Origin: Terrimonas sp964445775
GTDB taxonomy: Bacteria; Bacteroidota; Bacteroidia; Chitinophagales; Chitinophagaceae
Direction: 5' to 3'
NCBI GenBank assembly: GCA_964445775.1
Contig: CAYUMH010000144.1
Span: 1-11,084 of the forward strand
DNA: 11,084 nt
Part shown: piece by piece, positions 1 through 7,435 of the stretch
Numbering within the stretch: position 1 is the first letter of the stretch
Layout: every line of letters begins with the position of its first letter
Notes under the pieces: model-generated
Database searches by the model: none
What the model was told of the DNA's origin: nothing
Seen by the model: the letters and a program-made list of their open reading frames with translations, nothing else
Made by a program: the position numbers and the translations under genes

Positions 1-18
1 GGAGCTTGTCAGAACACC

Positions 19-60
19 ATTAACTATTAACAATGAACCATTAACTATAAACTATTAACT
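19..60. repeat. Six tandem 7-bp repeats, consensus ATTAACT
   Basis: Six contiguous heptamers can be read directly: ATTAACT, ATTAACA, ATGAACC, ATTAACT, ATAAACT, ATTAACT. Each copy differs from the consensus by at most two bases and the register never slips. The array lies in the non-coding stretch downstream of the large surface-protein gene. Heptameric short tandem repeats are known in other bacterial lineages, notably cyanobacteria. No function can be assigned from sequence alone. Confidence 0.85.
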
Positions 61-65
61 ACTAC

Positions 66-100
66 AAATCGCAAATATTAAATCCAAAATCTTAAATCGT
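66..100. repeat. Five tandem 7-bp repeats, consensus AAATCNN
   Basis: Five contiguous heptamers follow the first array after a 5-bp gap: AAATCGC, AAATATT, AAATCCA, AAATCTT, AAATCGT. The first four bases never vary and the fifth is C in four of five copies; the last two bases drift. The final base of the array is also the last base of the neighbouring gene's stop codon (TAA on the minus strand, 100-102). The array therefore sits immediately 3' of that gene and would form the start of its mRNA 3' end. Confidence 0.75.
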
Positions 101-3100
101 TACAGTATCGCCGTTACCGTTGCCCTGCCTGAATGAATGGTTCTGCTGTCGGCAGATTTACGGCCATCGTATTGAAAGTTAAGTTCCAGGTTGTTCAACA
201 ACCTTTTCGTGATGGTAATATTCCAGATATAATTTTTACCGGGTAAAAGGCCTTCCAGTATCATATAACTTACCGGCGATAAAAGGTTATTGGTCCCCTG
301 CTTGTAATCGATATTCTGGAAAGTGAACTTGCCTAATACCGCTGTATTTTGTAAGAGGTTGTATTTTGATTCGGCGGTTAAAGAATGCGATAAAGAACTT
401 TCATTGCCAAATACCGGCTTATTCTTTTTTGATTCCAATTTATACAAACCCGCTACCCGGAAAGTAGTACCGTTGATAAAAGACAGGCCCGGCTCGGCAC
501 TGTAAATATGCAGGTCATAATTACGGTTATCAAACTGCGCATTGGCCGTGTACAATTCATTCCTGGCCGTTCTTACATTCAGGTTAAATAAAAACAATTT
601 GGACATATTCCACCTGAATTTGCTGGTCCAGTCGTTGGTTTTGCGGCTTTCATAACCATAGGTCAGTAAGGCCTTGCCGCTGTTGTTAATATTACTCAGG
701 TCAAGCCCCCATACATGGCTGAAACGGTTAAAGGACAGCGTGTTTACAATCGCCGTATTTAGGGTTATCAGCCCAGTATCATTTACATTCAGCTTAAAAG
801 GGTTGGCCTGGAACGTTCCCTTAGCCACTGTTTTATTGGTGATCTGCAGCGAGCTGTTTAAATTAAACTTAGCCAATACTTTTTTAAATCCTTTGATATC
901 ATTGCCGCCCCATAATGACCTTGGATTGATGGCAATATTATAATTGAAAGTGGTATAATTGGCTTTAATAAAATCGTTGGTGGGAGTGAACAGGCGGATA
1001 AACTTGGCCTGGTCCGGGTACATGGCCAGCTCAAACTCGTTCAGTTCCTGCTGACCGTTCTCATTATAATCTATCCAGGCATATTGTCCCTGGCCGGCCG
1101 GCACTTCCAGGTATGCAAAATCGCGGCGCTGCTCCTGCCCTGCCCCTACCTCGTATAAAGCGTTACCGGTTACAAAACCCTTCCACTCATTCATCATATA
1201 CTCTACCCGGCCCAGTATGCTTTCATCGGCTGTTTGCCGGCTAAGCGTTTGCTCATAAACTTTCAACTTCCGGTAGGTTGCATTTACATACAGCTGCCTT
1301 TTTTCATTGGCCAGCAGGTCGGTCTGTACATTCACATTATAACTCCTGTCGCCGCGTACCAGGTCCTGTATACCCGGCATTTTGTATTTATCCGAACGGG
1401 TAAAAAAGTTAATGCCATAACGGTTCTTCTTTTTTTCATCCGATTTTACATACACGGTATAAGTATCAAAGGAGAAAGCATTGGCCGACAAAGTATCCGT
1501 TTCCTTTGACCGGGTTATATTTTGCTCCAGTGTATAGCGACCACCCACACGCCAGTCCTTCAGTTTTTTAAATTGTTTACTTACATCCAGTACCGGCCTT
1601 AAAAAATGGCCTTTATCCGTAGCGCTTGAAAAATTGGTGATGGTAAAATCATTATTAAATACCCAGCCGCCATAATTGGCTTTGTGTAAAAGGCTGTTCT
1701 GGTAACCGTTATAACTGTCGGACCGGTTGTAATTGGTAAATTTATAAGTGATGCCTTCATTATTTTTATTGAGCAGGCCGCCGGAGAAACGGATTATATT
1801 TTCAGTGGCAACAGTAGTTACAATAGGCAGGCCCCAATCGCGGGTAAACTCAACCGACCTTAACCTTTCCAAAGGCTTAAACCTGTCCTGCACATATTCA
1901 TAATCAATATTGGTTTGCAAAAATGTACCGCGTTTGGCAGATAGTTTGGCTTTATTGGCAAACTGTACCTTACCCGCAAAACCATTATTATTGCCCTTAT
2001 CCAGCTTGGAAAAAGTATTGATATCATAATTACTCATCGCCCCTTCCACCTTCAGTATCGTATTCTCGTTAAAACTATAATCCACTCCAAGGTCAAACAC
2101 CTGTTGTTTCTTAGGCGTGATCAATAATACAGCCGGCTCGTAATTGCCCTGATTTACACCGCCTACCGGTTCTACATACACATATACCTTACCGTTGGCC
2201 CCATTATAATCCGGCACATAATTACCGTTACCAAAACCTACTTCAATAAAACCCAGGCTATATTTGGCCAGGTTGGGATCGGTGGAATACCGGTAAAAGG
2301 AATCGGTACCCACATATATTTTTTCGTATAATATTTTGCCTGCCGAAAAAGTATCCAGGGCTGCAGATGAGTAAAAAGCCTTTTGTATGCTATCACCCAG
2401 TTGCGATAAAAAATGTTTCTGTGGTGCATCCAGTACCTGGTTGATGGAAGAGTTTTTTGCATCGTTATTATTAAAAAAGCCGAAACGGACTTTCGCTTTT
2501 TTATTCAGGTCAAACTCCTGCGTTAAAAATACATTCGCATTTAAAAAATTCCGGTCGGCATACTCAAACTCTATCTGTATACGGCTGTCCTTGGTGATCA
2601 TCCGTTTGGGGGTGAATGTAACTTCCGCCGTATTGTAATTGATCACATAATCCTGGTCCTCGCCCCTTTGCAATAATTCACCATCCAGGTACACCCTTTC
2701 GGTATTACCCAGTACAATAAAAAATATCTCGTTATTGGCACCCTGTAAACGGTAAGGCCCCTGGTTGCCTTCCAGTCCGTCAAAAACATTCCGGGTAAAC
2801 TTTCCTTTAGCAATAGAAGCGCTGGCCAGTGTGGAGGATTGTATTTTATCTGTTACCCTGTTGGTCGTGTTAAAAGATACGCCCTGTAAACGTTTATAAA
2901 AATTCAGGAAATAGGCCTGGTTCTGGCGGATATCAATATCACCGATATTCAGTTGCCAGTTCTTTTTCTTAAACCGGATATACACTTCATCAAACTCATT
3001 TAACTGCTGTGTATTACCATCGGGCTGAATGGGAATATTATTATCGGTAATGGCCGCCTGCAACTCAATACTATCGCCCAGCATACCGCTTAGCTGCACA

Positions 3101-3672
3101 TTCAGGGTGGAGTTCAGTACCGCATCCTGGTTATTACCAAAGCCTATCTGGCGGCCAAAACTTCCCGATGCCTGTATATTACCAAAGTTAAAAATGCCCC
3201 TTTGGGCATCGGTCATGTCATCGTTGATATTATAGACAAAGGGCGTACCGCTAAACCTCACCAGGCTGTCATAATTCATCCTTTGTGCCACCGGGTTTAA
3301 TTTATAAGGGAATACCCGGTACTCTATGGTCACCATTTCATTAACCGGGCGTTGTTTCCAGTACAGGATAGCATTGACATAATCTACCCGGTAAGAAGCT
3401 GTATCATGCTGGGCTATGCGTAAAGAGTTGGGAATTATGCTTAAGGTATCTAAAACAATACTGTCGGCTTGTACAGGCAATAATTTTTGACGCAGGTTGG
3501 AAGACGCAGGCGCCTGTGCATTAACTTTAGCAAAAAAGATAAGCAGGATGAACAAACCAACACATATACGCCACAACTGACCCAATAGCAGTACGTTTTT
3601 TTGTAAGCGTAAAATTCGGTGTTTTATTGCGTTTTTATTGGCTAAAGTGAACAAAATTAATTCATTGGCCAT
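100..3672 (-). CDS. Large exported outer-membrane/surface beta-barrel-like protein with SprA-like signature and EF-hand-like loop
   Basis: Encodes 1190 residues of unknown function. The N-terminus has a basic region and a hydrophobic stretch (about residues 36-49) ending in VNA-QAP, a plausible signal peptidase I site near residue 52. The n-region is unusually long, so a later start is possible, although no internal ATG lies before the hydrophobic core. Residues about 322-373 carry a VYLDGELLQRGEDQDYVINY segment followed by TFTP and RIQIEFEY, a pattern I associate with SprA-type Bacteroidota surface proteins; SprA itself is about twice as long, so this is not SprA. Residues 868-881 (DYNENGQQELNEFE) fit a calcium-binding EF-hand or dockerin-like loop. 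The rest is rich in alternating aromatic and polar strands and ends in a short strand (TVTAIL), as expected for a membrane beta-barrel. It is transcribed divergently from the small exported protein at 3745. The outer-membrane location is inferred. The gene is certain, the function is not. Confidence 0.85.
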   Translation of the reverse strand: MANELILFTLANKNAIKHRILRLQKNVLLLGQLWRICVGLFILLIFFAKVNAQAPASSNLRQKLLPVQADSIVLDTLSIIPNSLRIAQHDTASYRVDYVNAILYWKQRPVNEMVTIEYRVFPYKLNPVAQRMNYDSLVRFSGTPFVYNINDDMTDAQRGIFNFGNIQASGSFGRQIGFGNNQDAVLNSTLNVQLSGMLGDSIELQAAITDNNIPIQPDGNTQQLNEFDEVYIRFKKKNWQLNIGDIDIRQNQAYFLNFYKRLQGVSFNTTNRVTDKIQSSTLASASIAKGKFTRNVFDGLEGNQGPYRLQGANNEIFFIVLGNTERVYLDGELLQRGEDQDYVINYNTAEVTFTPKRMITKDSRIQIEFEYADRNFLNANVFLTQEFDLNKKAKVRFGFFNNNDAKNSSINQVLDAPQKHFLSQLGDSIQKAFYSSAALDTFSAGKILYEKIYVGTDSFYRYSTDPNLAKYSLGFIEVGFGNGNYVPDYNGANGKVYVYVEPVGGVNQGNYEPAVLLITPKKQQVFDLGVDYSFNENTILKVEGAMSNYDINTFSKLDKGNNNGFAGKVQFANKAKLSAKRGTFLQTNIDYEYVQDRFKPLERLRSVEFTRDWGLPIVTTVATENIIRFSGGLLNKNNEGITYKFTNYNRSDSYNGYQNSLLHKANYGGWVFNNDFTITNFSSATDKGHFLRPVLDVSKQFKKLKDWRVGGRYTLEQNITRSKETDTLSANAFSFDTYTVYVKSDEKKKNRYGINFFTRSDKYKMPGIQDLVRGDRSYNVNVQTDLLANEKRQLYVNATYRKLKVYEQTLSRQTADESILGRVEYMMNEWKGFVTGNALYEVGAGQEQRRDFAYLEVPAGQGQYAWIDYNENGQQELNEFELAMYPDQAKFIRLFTPTNDFIKANYTTFNYNIAINPRSLWGGNDIKGFKKVLAKFNLNSSLQITNKTVAKGTFQANPFKLNVNDTGLITLNTAIVNTLSFNRFSHVWGLDLSNINNSGKALLTYGYESRKTNDWTSKFRWNMSKLFLFNLNVRTARNELYTANAQFDNRNYDLHIYSAEPGLSFINGTTFRVAGLYKLESKKNKPVFGNESSLSHSLTAESKYNLLQNTAVLGKFTFQNIDYKQGTNNLLSPVSYMILEGLLPGKNYIWNITITKRLLNNLELNFQYDGRKSADSRTIHSGRATVTAIL

Positions 3673-3729
3673 CAGTCACTGCACAGCCCGGCTCATCTTT
3701 ATGGGGTTTATTTACTGTTTAATTTGCTG

Positions 3730-3737
3730 TATCTTGC
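3730..3737 (+). promoter_or_regulatory. Weak candidate -7 promoter element for the small exported protein gene
   Basis: TATCTTGC, in the context TATCTTGCC, lies just ahead of the GTG/ATG start at 3742/3745. It resembles the Bacteroidota TAnnTTTG element but lacks one T. The three exact matches elsewhere in this window also continue into CC. If used, transcription would begin almost at the start codon. The match is imperfect and no -33 element was identified. Confidence 0.25.
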
Positions 3738-3744
3738 CTTTGTG

Positions 3745-4287
3745 ATGCTTTTACCTACCCGGATATATATACCTGTTTTGTTGTTATTGGCCGTTTCGTC
3801 CCTAAAGGCGCAAAAACCCGTTTCAGGCTCCAGGCAGGAACTGAGTGCCGGTTTACAGCTACCGGTCAGTAATTTCAGCGAAACGCATCTTGTGGCTGCA
3901 GGTGTTCAATATGCCATTACCAATCATCGTTTCGGCATTACCCAACCTAAACCCGTTATTGGCTGGATCGGCAGTGTTGGCGTGGATTATTATATCGGCA
4001 AAAAAGATAAGGAGGCCGGACATTCTTTTAAAAATGGCAATTACCTGCATTCCCGTTTATCAGGTGGTATTATAGTTAATCCTTCTGCACCAACCCAGGT
4101 TAGTTTACAGGCTGGCCCCGGCTGGGGTATTTACCAGGGCACTCATGCCATTACCCTTTGTTCTGTATTAAACGGCACTTACTATATTAATGATCAATGG
4201 GGCATTGCTGCCAGGCTGATGATGATAAAAGAAAAAGGCGCCCAAATATTATGGACGCCCGGTATAAGTTTGTGCAGGGTTTTATAA
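3745..4287 (+). CDS. Small exported beta-rich protein, possible outer-membrane beta-barrel
   Basis: Encodes 180 residues from the ATG at 3745. GTG at 3742 or TTG at 3724 would add one or seven residues, but ATG gives the cleaner signal peptide. That peptide (MLLPTRIYIP, then a leucine-rich core) ends in LKA-QKP near residue 23. The mature part alternates glycine, aromatic and polar residues in short strands (ELSAGLQLPVS, WIGSVGVDYYIG, RLSGGIIVN, VSLQAGPGWGIYQG, WGIAARLMMI). This fits a small 8- to 10-stranded barrel or a porin-like OmpW/OmpA-type fold. It is about the length of single-domain Bacteroidota barrel proteins. There is no conserved motif that fixes a function. It is divergent from the giant surface-protein gene and convergent with the small membrane protein downstream. 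The export call is fairly safe; the barrel call is inference. Confidence 0.7.
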   Translation: MLLPTRIYIPVLLLLAVSSLKAQKPVSGSRQELSAGLQLPVSNFSETHLVAAGVQYAITNHRFGITQPKPVIGWIGSVGVDYYIGKKDKEAGHSFKNGNYLHSRLSGGIIVNPSAPTQVSLQAGPGWGIYQGTHAITLCSVLNGTYYINDQWGIAARLMMIKEKGAQILWTPGISLCRVL

Positions 4288-4306
4288 AATGTACAAGTTA
4301 TAAAAC
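4279..4306. repeat. 9-bp perfect inverted repeat at the 3' end of the small exported protein gene
   Basis: GTTTTATAA (4279-4287) and TTATAAAAC (4298-4306) are exact reverse complements around a 10-nt spacer. The left arm includes the TAA stop codon. The site lies between two convergent genes, where a bidirectional terminator would be expected. However, the stem has only one G:C pair and no adjacent T run, so it would be a weak terminator. A protein-binding site is an alternative. Confidence 0.35.
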
Positions 4307-4347
4307 AGGCTAAGATGATTGTTTCGTTTTTACTTATCAGTTCCCAT

Positions 4348-4569
4348 TTACCTGCTGTTTTTCCCTATCCACCAAACGAGCATAGTTGGTATCCAGAAAA
4401 GAAATAAACACACGATCCATACCATTTTAGAATCTGAGTTCCTGAAAGGAAAATTTATAATAGAGACCAGGGTGCGGAAAAATAAAAAAGCAAAACCAAG
4501 GACGATCAGCAAAACAATGATCTCCATATTTGCCAACATCCCTAATAAAGATAAAACCTGGTAACTCAT
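4348..4569 (-). CDS. Small two-helix membrane protein, PLDc_N-like
   Basis: Encodes 73 residues with two predicted transmembrane helices, about 14-36 and 48-67. Between them is a short polar connector (NFPFRNSDSKM) followed by VWIVCLFLFWIPTMLVWWIG. The arrangement resembles the PLDc_N domain: helix, polar loop with basic residues, then W-hydrophobic-P-hydrophobic-YxxG. That domain is named from the N-terminus of cardiolipin synthases but is common in Bacteroidota as a stand-alone inner-membrane protein. No phospholipase D HKD motif is present or possible at this length, so no enzymatic role is implied. Alternative starts exist at 4539 (MLANM) and 4527 (MEIIV); the last still keeps both helices. 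It lies 131 bp downstream of the receptor gene on the same strand, which is too far to claim an operon. The family assignment rests on pattern only. Confidence 0.6.
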   Translation of the reverse strand: MSYQVLSLLGMLANMEIIVLLIVLGFAFLFFRTLVSIINFPFRNSDSKMVWIVCLFLFWIPTMLVWWIGKNSR

Positions 4570-4700
4570 AAAACAGTTTTACATTGATTAATACCGGAGT
4601 TGTAGTTATTCACTCAAAAAAAGCAATACCTGTCTCCTCTGTCAATATATAACAAATTACCAAAATCAAAGCAAAATCTACCCTTAATTAATATTTTCCT

Positions 4701-7247
4701 TTACCCTTCATCACCGCCACCACCGTTACGGCGGTTATTGGTGAATGAAAAATTGCTGTCGCCAAATTTGTAGCTAAAGGTTAAACGGAAACTGCGCACA
4801 TTCCAGCGACGGTAAGCATCCTGGTAAAAATTCTCCGTATCGTAAATGGTTCCCCAGCGATAAGAGTTCAATACATCGTTTACCGCAAAGGTTACGGTAG
4901 CCCTGTTATTCTTCAGGAAATCTTTTTTCATGGCAAAGTCAAAGCCATATTGCGCTTTCTCCCTGCCCTGTGCAATTACCTGCGCCGATTCAAACTCACC
5001 GGTTAACTGGAAGCCCAGGTTATTAAACACTTTATTGCGCGGTGTTACCAGCTTATAATTGGCTATCAGCTTGGCTTCCCAGTTAAATCCTTCATTACTC
5101 AGGTCCTGTTCATTTACATTGGCCTTTACCGTACGGTATTGCAGGTTCACGGTGGGGGTAATATCAAAATTCTCGGTAAACTTATGCTGTACGGTAAACT
5201 CAGCACCATAACGGTTGGTTACACCGGCGTTGATATAGGTATTTAAAATAGCGTTTGGATCCACACCGGCATTTTTCAACTGGTCATATTGCTGGGCACT
5301 GATGGTATCGCTGTACTGCATAATATCATCAGGATTATTTCTCATGTACAATACCGCCAAAAAGTTACCGCCTTTATAGTTCTGGCTATAATTCACTTCA
5401 AATGAATTGATGAACTCAGGACGCAGTGCCGGGTTACCCTGGCGTAAATTAACCGGGTCTGAAATATCCACGAAAGGATTAATGTTCCAGAAATTCGGGC
5501 GACGGATACGCCTGGAGTAGTTAGCCTGGATCTGCGCTTTTTCGTTCAGCTCTTTGGTTAAGAATAAGCTGGGGAATAAGGCATTCCAGATATTTTTAAA
5601 CTTGGAAGGATATTCATAACCGAATTTCTGCGCACTGTCTACCAGTAAACCATTGAACTTAGAATACTCGGCACGTAAGCCTGCCTGGTAAGAGAATGTT
5701 TTAATTTTTTGCGAGTAGGTCAGGTAACCGGCATATACATTTTCGGTATACTCGTAATTATTACTCAGTGGTAATTTGGTTTCCGTGTTACCATTTACAC
5801 CAAAGGCATCGTACTTACTTTTAAACCAATTGGTAAAACTGCGCAGGCCACCTTCCAGTTTTATATCTTCGGTAATAGGGTTTACAAAATCGGTCTGCAC
5901 CGTTAACTGGCGGTTACTGCCCCTGTTATCATTACGCACCAGGCTGGATGGCTGGTAAGTTGTACCGTCAGGGTTGTAGTAATTATTTAAAATATTGGAA
6001 CCGCCACGGTTATTACCATAGTTATAACTTACATCCGCCGTCAGTTCACGTCCTTCTTTAGGGAAAGTATGTTTAAAGTTCAGGGCTGTACCATTACGAT
6101 TCATGCGGTTACGGTAATCGGATAAACGTTCACCGTAATAGATCATAGCCTTACTGTTATCCAGGTTTTCCTGGTACTGGTTCTCATCGCTGCGCATATT
6201 ACCGCCGCCAATCTGTTGTGATAAAGAAATGGTGCTGCGGTTGGTCATAAAATAATCAATCCCAAAACGGCCATTACCAAAACGGCGGGTACGGTCGTTC
6301 ACACTTGTCTGGTTAAAATAATTCTGTATTACACCGGCCGATTTATTCTGTCTTTCGGTCTCGCCTTTTGCTTCCCCACCCGATTGGTTAAAGCCCCCGT
6401 TTAAAAAGAAATTAAACTTGCCTTCGCGCAGGTTCAGGCTCAGGTTACCGTTTAAAATTTTAGGCCAGCCAATACCTGCACTGGCTATGCCGTTCAACCC
6501 CATTCTTTTGTTCTTCTTTAAAACAATATTGATAATACCACCCGAGCTGGCCGCATCAAATTTGGCGGAAGGATTGGTGATCAGTTCAATTTTATCAATA
6601 TTTTCAGCGGGTATCTGGTCAAGGGTTAAAATAGTCGGGCGGCCATCTACAAATATCTGTGGCGAACTGTTACGCAATTGTACATTACCTTCCAGGTCAA
6701 CCGATACCGAGGGAATATTCTTCATCAGGTCAATCGCTGTACCACCACTGGCTACTAAACTTTTGGAAGCATTAAATACTTTACGGTCAATACCCATTTC
6801 CAACGCAGGACGATTGGCGGTAACCGTTACTCCGCCCAATTGCTGTACTTCCTGTATCAGGGCAATATTGCCCAGGTCGCTCAGGAAAAAACGTTGATTT
6901 CCTTTGGGGCTCACCGTAATCGTCTGTTCATAAGGTTCATAACCTATAGCTGAAATAAGTATACGAAAAACAGAATCCTGCTGCAGGTTGTCAAATTTAA
7001 AATCACCGTTATTCTGGGTTAACATACCGGCTACCAGTGTATCGGTACCGTTCGCTTTTTTTACAAACAATTGTACAGAGGCGGCGGGGATTCCTTTTTT
7101 GCTGTTATCCTCTACAATTTTACCGTAAATGGTGTTTGATTTTACATCAATTTTAGCGCCGGCAGGCATTTCAGGCTCCTGGTCTACCTGGGCAAAGCCA
7201 AAAACGCTTATCAATAAACAACATAGGGTAAATAAAGTAGTCTTCAT
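4701..7247 (-). CDS. TonB-dependent-receptor-type outer-membrane protein (CarboxypepD_reg-like + plug + OMP_b-brl_3 barrel)
   Basis: Encodes 848 residues from the ATG at 7247, chosen because it begins a textbook signal peptide (MKTTLFTLCC... SVFGFAQ, cleavage near residue 20). The frame stays open upstream to an ATG at 7367, which would bury the signal peptide 40 residues in. Residues about 38-116 form a carboxypeptidase-D-regulatory-like beta-sandwich (NTIYGKIVED, GIPAASVQLF, DFKFDNL, ISAIGYEPY). A VTVTA-type junction near 140 leads to a plug (about 145-245) with IFVDGRPTIL, ENIDKIELITNPSAKFDA and SGGIINIVLKKNK. The barrel occupies about 250-835 and ends in RSFRLTFSYKFG, followed by a glycine-rich tail (NGGGGDEG). 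This is the OMP_b-brl_3 group, whose members take up or export unidentified ligands across the outer membrane, presumably with TonB. No SusD partner is adjacent, so a SusCD-type glycan system is not supported. The ligand is unknown. Confidence 0.92.
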   Translation of the reverse strand: MKTTLFTLCCLLISVFGFAQVDQEPEMPAGAKIDVKSNTIYGKIVEDNSKKGIPAASVQLFVKKANGTDTLVAGMLTQNNGDFKFDNLQQDSVFRILISAIGYEPYEQTITVSPKGNQRFFLSDLGNIALIQEVQQLGGVTVTANRPALEMGIDRKVFNASKSLVASGGTAIDLMKNIPSVSVDLEGNVQLRNSSPQIFVDGRPTILTLDQIPAENIDKIELITNPSAKFDAASSGGIINIVLKKNKRMGLNGIASAGIGWPKILNGNLSLNLREGKFNFFLNGGFNQSGGEAKGETERQNKSAGVIQNYFNQTSVNDRTRRFGNGRFGIDYFMTNRSTISLSQQIGGGNMRSDENQYQENLDNSKAMIYYGERLSDYRNRMNRNGTALNFKHTFPKEGRELTADVSYNYGNNRGGSNILNNYYNPDGTTYQPSSLVRNDNRGSNRQLTVQTDFVNPITEDIKLEGGLRSFTNWFKSKYDAFGVNGNTETKLPLSNNYEYTENVYAGYLTYSQKIKTFSYQAGLRAEYSKFNGLLVDSAQKFGYEYPSKFKNIWNALFPSLFLTKELNEKAQIQANYSRRIRRPNFWNINPFVDISDPVNLRQGNPALRPEFINSFEVNYSQNYKGGNFLAVLYMRNNPDDIMQYSDTISAQQYDQLKNAGVDPNAILNTYINAGVTNRYGAEFTVQHKFTENFDITPTVNLQYRTVKANVNEQDLSNEGFNWEAKLIANYKLVTPRNKVFNNLGFQLTGEFESAQVIAQGREKAQYGFDFAMKKDFLKNNRATVTFAVNDVLNSYRWGTIYDTENFYQDAYRRWNVRSFRLTFSYKFGDSNFSFTNNRRNGGGGDEG

Positions 7248-7396
7248 TATTCGCTTCAAATTATGGTGGAATGAAAAATATGGTAGATGATCAAGGTGAG
7301 CTTTCGTGAACCGCGTGAGCATACATGTGTGCTGCTCTTTCTCACCGGTATCTATTGTACGGGGCATAGTGCAAGCTACAAACAGTGTAAGCCAAA

Positions 7397-7427
7397 CCGC
7401 TCATTTAAAGGCTTTTTAAATGAGTGG
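7397..7427 (-). promoter_or_regulatory. Stem-loop at the predicted 5' end of the receptor mRNA
   Basis: CTCATTTAAA (7400-7409) pairs perfectly with TTTAAATGAG (7415-7424). The stem extends outward through a G-U wobble to two more G:C pairs, giving 13 bp around a 5-nt loop. It lies directly downstream of the TAACTTTG element at 7428-7435, so the receptor transcript would start at or within the first bases of this stem. No T run follows on either strand, which argues against a terminator. A 5'-terminal hairpin can protect mRNA from decay; a DNA operator is the alternative. Confidence 0.55.
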
Positions 7428-7435
7428 CAAAGTTA
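7428..7435 (-). promoter_or_regulatory. Bacteroidota-type -7 promoter element for the receptor gene
   Basis: On the minus strand this reads TAACTTTG followed by CC, an exact match to TAnnTTTG. A possible -33 TTG lies 16 bp upstream, in CATTGCTTAGC. Transcription would start near 7423 and leave a leader of about 175 nt before the ATG at 7247. It is the best promoter candidate in this gap. Confidence 0.55.

Noticed and set aside
19..100. Possible CRISPR array
   Set aside because: The repeats are 7 bp, contiguous and without spacers; no cas genes are nearby.
4237..4262. GGCG...CGCC hairpin as a terminator
   Set aside because: It has only about 4 bp of pairing, lies inside the coding sequence of the small exported protein and lacks a T run.
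6418..6897. 159-codon open frame on the plus strand
   Set aside because: It is antisense to the well-supported receptor plug/barrel region, and its translation shows no family features; it reflects the composition of the opposite strand.
4701..7247. SusC-type receptor of a polysaccharide utilisation locus
   Set aside because: There is no SusD-like lipoprotein, glycosidase or sigma/anti-sigma pair nearby, and the protein is shorter than typical SusC and fits the OMP_b-brl_3 type better.
7248..7423. Riboswitch in the receptor leader, for example for cobalamin or a metal
   Set aside because: No recognisable aptamer core such as a B12-box-like motif is visible; only simple hairpins and short repeats are present.
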